From Hahella sp. HNIBRBA332 (GTDB taxonomy: Bacteria > Pseudomonadota > Gammaproteobacteria > Pseudomonadales > Oleiphilaceae), in contig NZ_CP132203.1 in assembly GCF_030719035.1 (NCBI RefSeq), positions 1,798,001 to 1,862,000 on the forward strand: DNA of 64,000 nucleotides, read 5' to 3'. Positions 26,458-35,410 of the stretch are shown here, one piece after another (positions within the stretch are counted from its first letter, which is position 1; each line of letters begins with the position of its first letter). The notes under the pieces are model-generated. The model saw only the letters and a program-made list of their open reading frames with translations. It ran no database searches and was not told the DNA's origin. The translations under genes were made by a program, and so were the position numbers.

Positions 26458-26619
26458 AGCCAATTACCCATTGAGGAATGGCACGGACTGATCGGTGACG
26501 CGACCCTCGCAGATGCCATTCTGGATCGTCTGGTTCACAACGCCTACAAGATCAATCTCAGGGGCGAGTTCATGCGGAAACAGCAGGCAAAGTTGACGGG
26601 CGCCGAGACTTCGGAGTAA
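26458..26619 (+). pseudogene. IstB fragment of an IS21-family element
   Basis: Codes the C-terminal 53 residues of the IS21 helper ATPase: SQLPIEEWHGLIGD, TLADAILDRLVHNAYKINLR, then a TAA stop. IstB assists the IstA transposase. Nothing of IstA or of the ATPase core is left upstream, so the element is dead. Confidence 0.85.
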
Positions 26620-26650
26620 GAAGAGAAACCCCGCGTCGCTACGCTCCGAT

Positions 26651-26688
26651 GGGTGGCAGCCTTCACGTGGAATGGGTGGCAACCTTCA
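26651..26688. repeat. Terminal repeats of the IS21-family remnant
   Basis: gggtggcagccttca at 26651-26665 and gggtggcaaccttca at 26674-26688 are direct repeats with a 23-bp period, placed 30 bases after the istB stop. Several such short repeats at each end are usual for IS21-family transposase binding sites. The precise element boundary is not visible. Confidence 0.6.
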
Positions 26689-27074
26689 GCGGTTTGCGCA
26701 CTTGTCCTTTGATGGGGTTTCAGAGCTTGCTAGTAAATACATTTCAAATATAGGCAAATAACTCAAGCCAACTACAGGTGGCGGCTTAGTCGGGCGCTAA
26801 ATTCTCGAATATCATGAGCATATAGCCTGAAAGGAGTTAAGGCTGAAATTGCCTGGAGGCAATCAGTGTTTGTCCGGTATGCTGGGCTATTCGTATAGGA
26901 AGAGGGGCTTTAAGGAACTGCGGTCTTGGGTACTTAGAAAGGCGGCGGCAGCTAAAGCACAACCGCCTATTCATCCCTAGTTCACGTCACTCATTCTCAT
27001 GTTCCAGGGCGTATCTTCCACCGTTTGTCCCGAGCTTATAGAGGGGGCTCTGGAAAGCTGTCAACAAATGACTA
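26689..27074. other. Intergenic, only a decayed repeat seen
   Basis: No supported gene. A degenerate copy of repeat family 1 (ccaccgtttgtcccgagctt) is visible at about 27018-27053. Confidence 0.5.
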
Positions 27075-27221
27075 CTATTTATTGGGGTCTTTGAATTTTT
27101 GGCCATACTTTAGTGCGGCTTGCGTGGCTACAAACTTTGCATCTTTTGGGGCAGTCTCTCCACGAAGAGGCGTCCTCTGTTTTTCAAATTCGGGCATCTG
27201 ATTTTCATTCTTCTTCGTCAT
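27075..27221 (-). CDS. Small basic hypothetical protein
   Basis: 48 residues from ATG 27221 (MTKKNENQMPEFEKQRTPLR...). The start lies inside the end of the upstream gene (17-base overlap), with GGAGG 11 bases ahead of it, which suggests coupled translation. Highly charged, no hydrophobic segment, no recognised family. A small two-gene unit with the next entry is likely. Confidence 0.5.
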   Translation of the reverse strand: MTKKNENQMPEFEKQRTPLRGETAPKDAKFVATQAALKYGQKFKDPNK

Positions 27222-27414
27222 CAGGAACAAAGCCTCCGTCTTTATCTGCCTTTCCCCATGCCAAGTCTTCGGGCTCGTCGTCACCATTGTTTTCACTGTT
27301 AAGCCAGTCATTCACGAATTTCGAGCGCCTGAGAAACCTTTCGCCGCGTATACGGGGAGGTAAGTTTTGTTCTTCTTTTTCTATCTTGTCGATCAATGGA
27401 GTGACTTTGCTCAT
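27205..27414 (-). CDS. Small acidic hypothetical protein
   Basis: 69 residues (MSKVTPLIDKIEKEEQNLPP...), ending in an acidic tail (FVPDDEEE). The middle RRSKFVNDWLNSENNGDDEP is helix-like and charged. An acidic protein followed by an overlapping basic one recalls toxin-antitoxin or other paired small genes, but neither shows a known domain. Confidence 0.5.
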   Translation of the reverse strand: MSKVTPLIDKIEKEEQNLPPRIRGERFLRRSKFVNDWLNSENNGDDEPEDLAWGKADKDGGFVPDDEEE

Positions 27415-27542
27415 AACTGACCCGCATTAGCTTCCAAATAAGGTTGCGTGTAACTCAACTATCCCCTGATAAATAGCATCAAAGATGAAGCCAGGTTGGG
27501 CAGTGGGTAGGAAGGGAGGCCCCGTTCACCCATCCTGCCCCA

Positions 27543-27569
27543 CCGTTCGCCCTGAGCCTGTCGAAGGGC
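27543..27569. repeat. Dispersed repeat family 1, copy next to the SymE-like gene
   Basis: Same 27-bp element as in the 7-kb array, 26 bases past the stop of the SymE-like gene. It is the parent or sister of the copy at 24015, which carries a fragment of the same gene. Confidence 0.85.
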
Positions 27570-27594
27570 CTCCCAGAGCGCTAATCCAAAACCT

Positions 27595-27855
27595 CTAACC
27601 CGCCCCAGCGGTGAAAACAATCCTGCCCTCACTGACGCTGACTTCAACTTCCGTGTCCACCCCAAACCCGGCTTGCTCTAGCCAATAACCCTTAATCAAC
27701 ATCCAGGGGACAGGTTTGAAACCGCCATAATCATAACGGCTGGAGGAGAGGTGATAATTGTAATAACCCTTGCGGACCTTGAGACGGCGCTGATGGGGAA
27801 GGGCAGATTTTCCTTTAGCCGAGCGACGCTCTGGCTTATCATGCGGCTTAGCCAT
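27595..27855 (-). CDS. SymE-like toxin domain protein
   Basis: 86 residues from ATG 27855 behind TAGGAGT. The N terminus is basic (KPHDKPERRSAKGKS). The SymE domain spans about residues 45-84: PVPWMLIKGYWLEQAGFGVD, then EVEVSVSEGRIVFTAG. SymE is an AbrB-fold-derived toxin of type I systems in enterobacteria, where antisense RNA SymR blocks its mRNA; more recent work on E. coli SymE describes DNA condensation. SymE-like genes also occur near Rhs and T6SS loci. An antisense RNA over the 5' end was not identified by eye. Confidence 0.85.
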   Translation of the reverse strand: MAKPHDKPERRSAKGKSALPHQRRLKVRKGYYNYHLSSSRYDYGGFKPVPWMLIKGYWLEQAGFGVDTEVEVSVSEGRIVFTAGAG

Positions 27856-28042
27856 GATTGACTCCTAGTAAGTCTTTTGTGGTCAGCTGCCTCTGGGTGT
27901 TGCGAGCACTCAGGGGTAGCGCTTCAATTCATATATTTAAATCGAGATATTTAGTTATATTTCCCTTGGGGAAACGGTCGGTTTCTAACGTGGGAAATAC
28001 CCTCCTATCATTAACTGGAATGCTGGTTAAATCAACAGGTTT

Positions 28043-28708
28043 TTAGGTGTGAGGCTCATTATTATCGGAAAATTCTACGGTATTGCCGAGTAAAACTTGT
28101 TCGTATATGAAAGAAGGCATAAATTCTGAGATATATAATTTGAAAGATTCAATCTGAGAGTATGCGACTATCACTAGGCATCCAATAAATACAACTATGT
28201 CTGTCACGCTGTAGTATAGGATACTGGGAAAAGTGCAGATTGATAGAGTTAAGGCTGTCTCTGAAATAGCTTGCTTTCCTTTTAAAAGAGCTCTTTTTGC
28301 ATCAACGCCTAGAATATTTGTTTCGATGTTTATGTTTCTTTTCTCACTTTTTACCTTATGTGCTTTCTGGGAGATGTCACTTACATATTGATCAAAATTA
28401 TTCAGCTTAGCCATAACTCTAAATGATCGAGAGTTTATTATTTTGCTTATTTGAGATCCGACAATTGTAAGTGTTACGGATACTGTTAGACCGAATATGC
28501 TAACCTCGGAGATAAGGCCTGAAGAGAAGTTGAATAGAAAGCTTATTTTGATGTCTTTTGTAGTCATTAGGAGACTATCTTTATGTGTTGTAAAGTACAC
28601 ATAGTAGGAAAATAGGTATATGAGTAGGCAGAAGAATCTATAAAGAGGGTATCTTGATGTTATATCTTCGATGTACTTCTGCTGTATTTTTTTTGCTAAC
28701 TCATCCAT
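28043..28708 (-). CDS. Membrane protein, second gene of a two-gene unit
   Basis: 221 residues, not recognised. Hydrophobic stretches: about 24-42 (FFCLLIYLFSYYVYF), 66-86 (VSIFGLTVSVTLTIVG) and two near 150-180 (LSICTFPSILYYSVTDIVVF, IGCLVIVAYSQIE). A charged cytoplasmic-looking loop lies between. The start overlaps the upstream gene by 8 bases, so the two are translated together. Base composition is markedly AT-rich compared with the siderophore genes, a sign of transfer. Confidence 0.75.
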   Translation of the reverse strand: MDELAKKIQQKYIEDITSRYPLYRFFCLLIYLFSYYVYFTTHKDSLLMTTKDIKISFLFNFSSGLISEVSIFGLTVSVTLTIVGSQISKIINSRSFRVMAKLNNFDQYVSDISQKAHKVKSEKRNINIETNILGVDAKRALLKGKQAISETALTLSICTFPSILYYSVTDIVVFIGCLVIVAYSQIESFKLYISEFMPSFIYEQVLLGNTVEFSDNNEPHT

Positions 28709-29186
28709 TGTGAAGGTCTAAGAAATATATGTCTCCGGCTTTAGGGTCGAAGGCTCCATACTCAATCATTGGGCAGCCAGTAAATATCATGATTTCCTCT
28801 GTTCCCAAATATTCTTTTGCCTTGTGAAATGTTTGATTGTTTTCAAAGTGTATTATAGACGTGGCATTGCTTGAGAGGTTCTCAATTTTTCCATTTAAAT
28901 TTTTGTGGTCTAGAGAGATTAGCTTCGATCTATAGATAATAGGGTCCCCTAATGATCTTTTTGAAATAACCTTGTGAAACTCTTCGCTCACTATAGTGTC
29001 AAACGTATATTTGTGAGATAACGTTCCATGAATGCTTACCTCAATAATACTATCCCCAGAATATTTTGATCTAACAATGGTTAATATTTGATCTATTTCT
29101 TTTAAAATAGAACGATCTCCATATTTTCTCAGTATTTTACTGCTAGGGTTGGTGTAAAGTTGATTGAAATCTTGCGGTTCGATTAA

Positions 29187-30153
29187 GTAACTATCTCATA
29201 ACCTCATTGACTCCCCTGTAGCCGCCACATCCGCCGAAACCATAACAGACCACATGCCAATTGCAGCAATCCCAGATAGTTGCTGTCCTTTTTGTCATAG
29301 CGAATCAGTAACGCACGGCACTTAGACAGCCAACCAAACGTGCGCTCCACTACCCAACGCCGGGGCTTTCCACTTGGATGACGGTCCGCTGGCTGCGCCT
29401 CCTCGCCAATTCGGCAGATATGCGGTATGTAGTCATGCCGGGCTGCCACGTCTTCGCTCGCCACATTGTCATACCCCTTATCCAGGCATAAATGCTGCCG
29501 CGCCTCCACCGTTGGAGCCGGACGCTCTACCACAATCGACTCCAGCGTCGCTTCCAGCAGCTTATGGTCGTTGACATTGGCTCCGGCGATGACGAGTCCC
29601 AAGGGGCCTCCCTCGGCTTCCACCAGCAAGCTTTTCTTGGTTCCCTTCTTGCCTCGGTCTGTCGGGTTCGGCCCCACATTCTCCCCCCCCAAAGCGGGCT
29701 TTCCCCAGCCAGCCGTCCGCACTTTGCCATTCCCAGTCCACCCCTTCCAGTTCCTGGCAGTCTCGCAGTAGACTCGCCCAGATCTTCTCCATCACGCCGT
29801 TTTTACTCCAGCGCTGAAACCAGCGATGGACCGTGGCGTCATCCCCAAATCGGCGGGGCAACTGATTCCACTGGCAGCCTGAACGCATCCGAAAAATAAT
29901 CCCGTCCAAATAGCCCCTCCAGTTGCCGATGGGGCGGCCACCCTTGACGCTGGGTTGCCAGTCTTCTTTTAAAATGGGTTCGATTCGTAGCCATAGCTCG
30001 TCCGGTACTTCCCATAGAGTGTCCAGGGGTTTCGATTTACTGGACGGGGCGCTTGAGTCCTTTTGTGACATGACGTTTCCTTATCAGAGAAGTGGCGCCT
30101 CAGTGAACCGGCAAAGGTGAAAAAATTCAAGTGGGGGGTTATGAGATAGTTAC
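29187..30153 (-). mobile_element. IS5-family insertion sequence, 967 bp, with TAA target duplication
   Basis: Ends are GTAACTATCTCATAACC at 29187-29203 and its exact reverse complement at 30137-30153. The flanking direct repeat is TAA (29184-29186 and 30154-30156), the TNA-type target of the IS1031/IS5-like groups. One transposase gene fills the element on the minus strand. Confidence 0.92.
29204..30071 (-). pseudogene. IS5-family transposase in two frames
   Basis: The first frame from ATG 30071 gives the N-terminal part (ELWLRIEPIL, GRPIGNWRGYLDGIIFRMRS, QLPRRFG, VDWEWQSADG). The second frame carries GENVGPNPTDRGKKG, LDKGYDN and WVVERTFGWLSKCRALLIRY, the DDE-type C-terminal part. The switch is at a run of eight G (C run 29683-29690 on the plus strand); seven G would give one continuous protein ending at 29204. 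This is either inactivation or slippage-controlled expression, which is known in the IS5 family. Confidence 0.85.
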
Positions 30154-30534
30154 TAAGCCTGAACTTACCTGATCTGACTTTTGTTTAAGTTGATCTTGAA
30201 TTGATTGGGTGTTTTCTAATCCTTTTTGCTTTGCTTGCTCGAATGCTGGAGTTAATGCAGATGAAACTCTATCTACAATCCATTTTGATACTGGGTTATC
30301 AGAGAAAAAGCTAAGTATGTACCCTCCTTCACGAGGAGCCTCAACCAGAAAGTCCGATTTTGTGAAGTCCTCGGAGAGCATGCGCGCATGCTTCCATATA
30401 TGGCCGTGCTTTTGCTCTATATAAGCTCGATCTAGAGCGGACTGAAGGTGTTGGAGGGTTTTTCCAAGAGTTCTAATAGTTACTTGATGGTTCTTAGCTA
30501 TATGACCATCAAAATGAATCTGTATTTTGCTCAT

Positions 30535-30866
30535 TGACCTTTCCTTGACTGCCTGCTTGTATCGGATAGGTAAAATAGTTTTGAGACTTGTATATTGAGC
30601 AAGCTATTTATCAATTTTCCGCCGTCGGCGATTACGGCATCGCGATATTCGAATACGTCCATCTTCCTGGCTTCCTGAAGACTGTTAGTGCAGGAATTTC
30701 TGTGAAATCAAGCAGTAAACAAATCACGTCCTAATTCTCCATGCCTTATGGAGATGCCTGAGTCGTTTTTGGTTGTTGGTTGAATTTTGATCAGGTGAAA
30801 AGAAGTATAGACAAGGGCTTCAGAAATGCAGGGGAAATTGTTGATGAATTGCTTGCGTTTCGAAGA
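30535..30866. other. Intergenic, nothing firmly recognised
   Basis: The plus strand from about 30784 to 30866 reads FDQVKRSIDKGFRNAGEIVD and runs into the tandem repeat. It looks protein-like but has only a TTG start and no real 3' end. It may be a gene remnant overrun by the repeat. Confidence 0.35.
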
Positions 30867-31036
30867 GCCCTTCGACAGGCTCAGGGCGAACGGGGCGAAC
30901 GGGGCGAACGGGGCGAACGGGGCGAACGGGGCGAACGGGGCGAACGGGGCGAACGGGGCGAACGGGGCGAACGGGGCGAACGGGGCGAACGGGGCGAACG
31001 GGGCGAACGGGGCGAACGGGGCGAACGGGGCGAACG
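30867..31036. repeat. Repeat family 1 copy expanded into 17 tandem 9-bp units
   Basis: 30867-30893 is a family 1 element (gcccttcgacaggctcaggg). Its last nine bases, gggcgaacg, are then repeated head to tail: 17 complete units from 30884 to 31036 with no base change. The array lies 40 bases past the 3' end of the lipoprotein gene on the minus strand. A 9-bp unit keeps every frame open, so long repetitive ORFs on both strands are artefacts. Confidence 0.95.
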
Positions 31037-31075
31037 GGGTGGGCAGGTCGTAATTGGCTACAAAGAGCAGGCGAC

Positions 31076-31522
31076 TCAATCCCCCAACGCTTGAACAATC
31101 ACCTTCCTAGTCTGAATCAACCGCTCCCTGATCTCCTGCACAACGCTTTCGTTATCTGAGGCGAGTTCTGTGATGTTGGTGTCGAGGTAAGTCATGGCGG
31201 TTGAGTAGGGGAGGTAGCGGTAGTCTTTCTCGGTGGCTGCGTCGATGGGGAAGTGTTTGCGGATGTCGTTTTCCGTCATGTTGCGGTAGACAATCACGTG
31301 AACGTCGTAGTGTCTTGGTCTGGGGTCGCCGTGGGACTGCCATTGCCACCATTCTGAGCCTAACAAATCCGTCGCCAGGGAGGGCGGACCGAAGTCTTGG
31401 TAGGTCATGTCGAGGTAGCGTTGTTTGGTGGAAGTTGAGGTGGCGCAGGCGTTGAGCAGCAGGATGCCGCCGATGATCAGGAGAATAATTTTGTTTTTAC
31501 AGCGGATGGGGTTGTTGAGCAT
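31076..31522 (-). CDS. Small lipoprotein of unknown function
   Basis: 148 residues. The lipobox LLLNAC (Cys at about 26) follows a basic N terminus and hydrophobic core, so it should be lipidated and membrane-anchored. The mature part has WWQWQSHGDPRPRHYDVHVI and a helical end (VVQEIRERLIQTRKVIVQAL). No family recognised. It stands alone between the tandem repeat and the sensor kinase. Confidence 0.75.
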   Translation of the reverse strand: MLNNPIRCKNKIILLIIGGILLLNACATSTSTKQRYLDMTYQDFGPPSLATDLLGSEWWQWQSHGDPRPRHYDVHVIVYRNMTENDIRKHFPIDAATEKDYRYLPYSTAMTYLDTNITELASDNESVVQEIRERLIQTRKVIVQALGD

Positions 31523-31677
31523 GTGCGTCTTGAGCTGTGTTATGTGAAGGAATATCCGACGATTAAACTACCATCAATCCTATCTTGTCTCACTAGCGGC
31601 GGATCTTTTGAGAACAAGGAGGATCTTGTCCTGGCCAGGGAAACCCTCATGGGTTTGCCATGACGCCAATCTATGCG

Positions 31678-34600
31678 CTACGACGCGCGGTTGGATTTGG
31701 AGTCGCTGCGCTTCGCCTGGGGCGTCAGTTCATCCAGATAGAGGAGAATTTTTCTTGAGGCGTGCAGCGCGGCTTCCAGTGAGCGGCGCAGTAGCGAAAC
31801 GACTTGAGGGCGCAGGGCGTGGTTCATGATGAGGATTTCCACGCGTTTGCACAGCATGGAGAGGGAGTCGGCGCCGATGGTTTTGGAAAGCCCTCCCATG
31901 ATATGGAGTTCTTTCTCGATTTCCCGCGTGTCTTCGGTGTTGAACGGTACGCTCAGATGGATCAGCAGGCGGTTGACGTCATTTTCAAAACCTTCCAGCG
32001 CAATGCGGTACGCCGAAAAGTTGGAGCCGAATCGCCCGGCGGCTTCTTTCACATTAATGCCGATTTCCGCGCCTTTATTGAATATGGATTCCAGGGTGAC
32101 GTCGCCGGCTTCATGCGGGCGGGCGGCTTTGTCCAGGCGGCTTTCGTCGGTGTACTTGAGAATGATCCGGCACAATTCGTTGATGTCGAAAGGCTTGCCA
32201 ATGTGGTCGTTCATACCCGCGGCCAGACACTCCTCTCTGTCTTTTTCGAGTACGTTGGCGGTCATGGCCACAATGGGGAGAGTCTTGTAGCCGAACTTTT
32301 CCCGCAAGGCTCTGGTCGCTGCATAGCCGTCCATTTCCGGCATCTGGATATCCATGAGCACGATATCAAACTGAGAGCCCGCGTGGGTGATGGCGGTGAT
32401 CGCTTCTTTTCCGGTGGAGGCGATATCCACGAACGCGCCTTCCGCCTGCAGCAGCTGGGAGGCGATCTGCTGGTTGGTGAGGTTGTCCTCCACCAGCAAG
32501 ATCCGAATGCCGGATAAACTGGCTCCGGTTATCACGCTACTTAGCTGGCTGCGGCGTTTTTGCGCGGATCTGGATTGCGACGCCCGCGCTTCGGCGACGG
32601 AATCCAGCAACATCGACGGCGTGACCGGTTTGGACAGCAGGCCGTCAAAGGCGGCGTCGATCTGGGCGTCCCGCAGACCCGGGATAGCCTTGCCGCTGTT
32701 GGTCATCAGAATCAGCGCCGGAGGCGTATCGGAACGCCGTATTTTTTGCAGCTCCTCCGTCGGGTTGGCGCCGCTGGCTTTGATCATATTCAGGTCGACG
32801 AACACCGCGTCGTATTTCTTCTGTGAATCCTGGGATAAGGTGGCCAGTTCCGGCAACGACAAGACGACATCCGAAGTCCATCCCAGCGTAAGCGCCAGCT
32901 CTTTGATGCAGGCCGCCGCCCGCTTGTTGTCGTCAGCGATGAGAATACGCAAGGCTCTTAATTCCGGACGGTTGATGTTCAACTCGCCGGTTCTGTTCTC
33001 ATCCACCGCCACCTTGATGTTGAAGCTGAACGCGCTGCCCTCTCCGAGGGCGCTGCGGACCTGGATATCGCCGCCCATCATTTCAATCAGTTGTTTACAG
33101 ATGCCGAGTCCCAGTCCGCCGCCGCCATAATTCCTGGACGCAGCGGCGTCATCCTGAACGAACGTTTCGAATATATCTTTGCAGTGCTCCTCCGTCATGC
33201 CGATGCCGGTATCTTCTACGCTGAATTTGAGTTCCAGTTCGTCCTGAGTCATCACGGATAATTTCACGAATAAGGTGATTTCTCCCTGGTTGGTGAACTT
33301 GGCCGCATTACTGAGCAGCTTGATGAGCACCTGCTTTAATCTGGCCTCGTCGCCCACTAGGTTATTGGGTATTTTGTGGTCCAGATAGAAAATGACCTCG
33401 ATGTCTTTGTTCTCTGCATGGGCGGCAACGAGATAGCTGATTTCCCGCAACAGCTTGTCCAGGTTAAAGGCGTGCGGCTCCAGTTCAAGCTGGCCTGCTT
33501 CGATTTTGGTGTAGTCGAGCAGGTCGTTAACGAAGGAGGTCATGGACTGAGAGGCGTGCTCCAGTTTTTCCACGCAGTCCTCCTGTTGAGAGTTCAATGT
33601 AGTGCGCCTCAGCACTTGCAAGGTTTCGGAAATGGCGGACATAGGGCTGCGGATTTCCTGGCTTATATTGGCGACAAAATCCGACTTTGATTTATTCGCC
33701 GACAGCACTTTATTCACGGCTTCGCCCAACTCCTGAGTGCGCTCTTTCACGTCGTTGGTCAGCTTCTTGTTTAGCGCCTTGATCTGATCCTCCGCCTCCA
33801 CTTTATCCGAGATGTCGCGAATGATCGCGGCGGCGCCGATAGCCCTGCCGTCCCATTTGGACTTGATTGGAAAGGATGAGACGGAAACATCCACGCGCGC
33901 GCCGTCCTTGCGTTGCCGGGTGGTGTGATACGCCTTGACGGATTGTCCCTGATTGATCGTTTTCAACGCGTCGGCGTATTCGCTTTTCAGTCGGTCTGGA
34001 ACGATCAACTTCCCCAGATTTTTACCGATCGCTTCGCTTTCCGCATAGTCGAACATCTCTTCCGCGGATTTATTCCAGCTTTCCACCACGCCCCGCAAAG
34101 AGAGGCTGATAATGGCGTCGCTGGAATTGTCGATAATGGCGGACAGGCGCGCCTGGTCTTTCAACAGACCTACTTTGCGGCCCATATGAGACAAGTAGAA
34201 ATACACCAGCACGCCTGACAGGGCCAGCAGGACAATCAGGATTCCAGCCTGCCTCCAGGCGGCGTTGGCGGCCGAGGCCAGCACCACCGATTGAGGCACG
34301 GTAAGAATAAAGTTCAACGGCGCATTGGCGCGACTGTCCAGGGAGGTGATTTGAAAGGGATAGGTGTAATAGCGCACAGCGTTGATGCGGGATAGCGCAA
34401 GCTCTCCCATTTGTGGCGGGCTGGCGAATTCATCCGCCCAGGTGTTCCTTTTGCCCAGATCGAAGCCGTACTCCATCTCTTTGTCTGGATGGTAAATAAA
34501 GTCGTTACTGGCGGTGGTGATGTAGGCGCTGTAATCAGGAGGTAGATTCTCCGCTAACGTGGAGGTGATTATCGGCTCTGCATAGACATTGACGATAACT

Positions 34601-35247
34601 ATGCCAAAGACGGCCCCAAGGTTGTCATAGATAGGCGTTGCAAAGCGCAGGGTGGGCGTCAAAGGCATGGCGACAACGCCGTTCTCTCTGTTCAGATTGA
34701 TGGGAGAGATATAGGTTTCGCCTTTTTTGTACTTGATGGCTTCACTGAGGTAGGGACTTTCTCCCATATGCTGAAGCTTATCCCGGGCGATCACTGCGAC
34801 AGCGTTTCCGCTGTCTCTCTCCACCCGCACCAGCTCCTTTCCGTTGTCGGCAAGCCCGATGAAACGGGCCTGCATAATGGCGTCATTGATCAACAGGTAC
34901 TCGCGAAATATGACTTCCAGGCGATTCTCCCAGGTTTCGATACTGTTATTCTCCAGCGGGTCGTATCCGTCGTTCGCGGATGCGCGAATGATCCCCTGAA
35001 TCGGCGGCGTTCTGGAGAGAAACTGGGTGACGTGTATGTAATCTTCAATCTCGTTATTGAACTTGCTGATTCGTAATTGCGCCTGACCGGACACTTCCAC
35101 GGATTGCTGCGCCAGAATCTTATTGATTTCCGCGCTTCGAGTGACAAAATGCGCGGTGGGAACAATGATGAGAGATGCTAAAAAAGTCAGAACCGCGACA
35201 CGAATGCCAAGTCCGCGGTTGCTGTAAGTGGAGCCTGTTTGCATCAT
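31678..35247 (-). CDS. Hybrid sensor kinase with a degenerate H-box (Gln530 instead of His)
   Basis: 1189 residues. Membrane segment about 16-36; periplasmic Cache-like sensor about 40-325; second membrane segment about 335-352; PAS about 370-485; dimerisation/H-box about 515-585; ATPase domain about 625-745 with NAAKF, VEDTGIGM and GGGGLGLG; receiver 1 (Asp818); receiver 2 (Asp966 in VLMDIQMP, Lys in GKPFD); HPt domain with His1115 (ELHIMGGLSKTIGA). The H-box reads NISQEIRSPM; codon 33658-33660 (CAG) is Gln where the phospho-accepting His belongs. All other catalytic boxes are intact, so it cannot autophosphorylate in the usual way but may relay, dephosphorylate or regulate. No regulator gene is adjacent. 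Confidence 0.93.
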   Translation of the reverse strand: MMQTGSTYSNRGLGIRVAVLTFLASLIIVPTAHFVTRSAEINKILAQQSVEVSGQAQLRISKFNNEIEDYIHVTQFLSRTPPIQGIIRASANDGYDPLENNSIETWENRLEVIFREYLLINDAIMQARFIGLADNGKELVRVERDSGNAVAVIARDKLQHMGESPYLSEAIKYKKGETYISPINLNRENGVVAMPLTPTLRFATPIYDNLGAVFGIVIVNVYAEPIITSTLAENLPPDYSAYITTASNDFIYHPDKEMEYGFDLGKRNTWADEFASPPQMGELALSRINAVRYYTYPFQITSLDSRANAPLNFILTVPQSVVLASAANAAWRQAGILIVLLALSGVLVYFYLSHMGRKVGLLKDQARLSAIIDNSSDAIISLSLRGVVESWNKSAEEMFDYAESEAIGKNLGKLIVPDRLKSEYADALKTINQGQSVKAYHTTRQRKDGARVDVSVSSFPIKSKWDGRAIGAAAIIRDISDKVEAEDQIKALNKKLTNDVKERTQELGEAVNKVLSANKSKSDFVANISQEIRSPMSAISETLQVLRRTTLNSQQEDCVEKLEHASQSMTSFVNDLLDYTKIEAGQLELEPHAFNLDKLLREISYLVAAHAENKDIEVIFYLDHKIPNNLVGDEARLKQVLIKLLSNAAKFTNQGEITLFVKLSVMTQDELELKFSVEDTGIGMTEEHCKDIFETFVQDDAAASRNYGGGGLGLGICKQLIEMMGGDIQVRSALGEGSAFSFNIKVAVDENRTGELNINRPELRALRILIADDNKRAAACIKELALTLGWTSDVVLSLPELATLSQDSQKKYDAVFVDLNMIKASGANPTEELQKIRRSDTPPALILMTNSGKAIPGLRDAQIDAAFDGLLSKPVTPSMLLDSVAEARASQSRSAQKRRSQLSSVITGASLSGIRILLVEDNLTNQQIASQLLQAEGAFVDIASTGKEAITAITHAGSQFDIVLMDIQMPEMDGYAATRALREKFGYKTLPIVAMTANVLEKDREECLAAGMNDHIGKPFDINELCRIILKYTDESRLDKAARPHEAGDVTLESIFNKGAEIGINVKEAAGRFGSNFSAYRIALEGFENDVNRLLIHLSVPFNTEDTREIEKELHIMGGLSKTIGADSLSMLCKRVEILIMNHALRPQVVSLLRRSLEAALHASRKILLYLDELTPQAKRSDSKSNRAS

Positions 35248-35410
35248 GCTTTCTCCCTAAGCAATGCAAGCTATATGATCTGACGCGCCTGAGTCGCCCT
35301 GCACATCCTGGTTGCCATAAGTGTAGCTTTATTAGTTGGTAAAGCCAGGTGTGGGGGGGTATGGGAGAATTCTGCTGTTTGGGAGCGATTGAAGTGGGCG
35401 TGAGAGCATT

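Larger units (their letters stand above)
28701..30534 (-). pseudogene. Orphan gene split by an IS5-family element
   Basis: The 5' part (30534 to 30154) codes MSKIQIHFDGHIAKNHQVTI ... KSDQVSSGL. The 3' part (29186 to 28701) codes IEPQDFNQLYTNPSSKILRK ... GDIYFLDLHNG. Between them sits a 967-bp insertion sequence flanked by the direct repeat TAA. Removing the element and one TAA leaves 864 bases, an uninterrupted frame of 287 residues across the junction. No family recognised. The truncated first part still reads through GLVTIS into the element. It is followed by the overlapping membrane protein gene, which may also be silenced by polarity. Confidence 0.85.

Noticed and set aside
30780..31098. 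Long open frames on both strands with GAN or APF/RPV tripeptide repeats
   Set aside because: They are produced by the 9-bp tandem repeat, which keeps all frames open; no ribosome site or gene-like ends.
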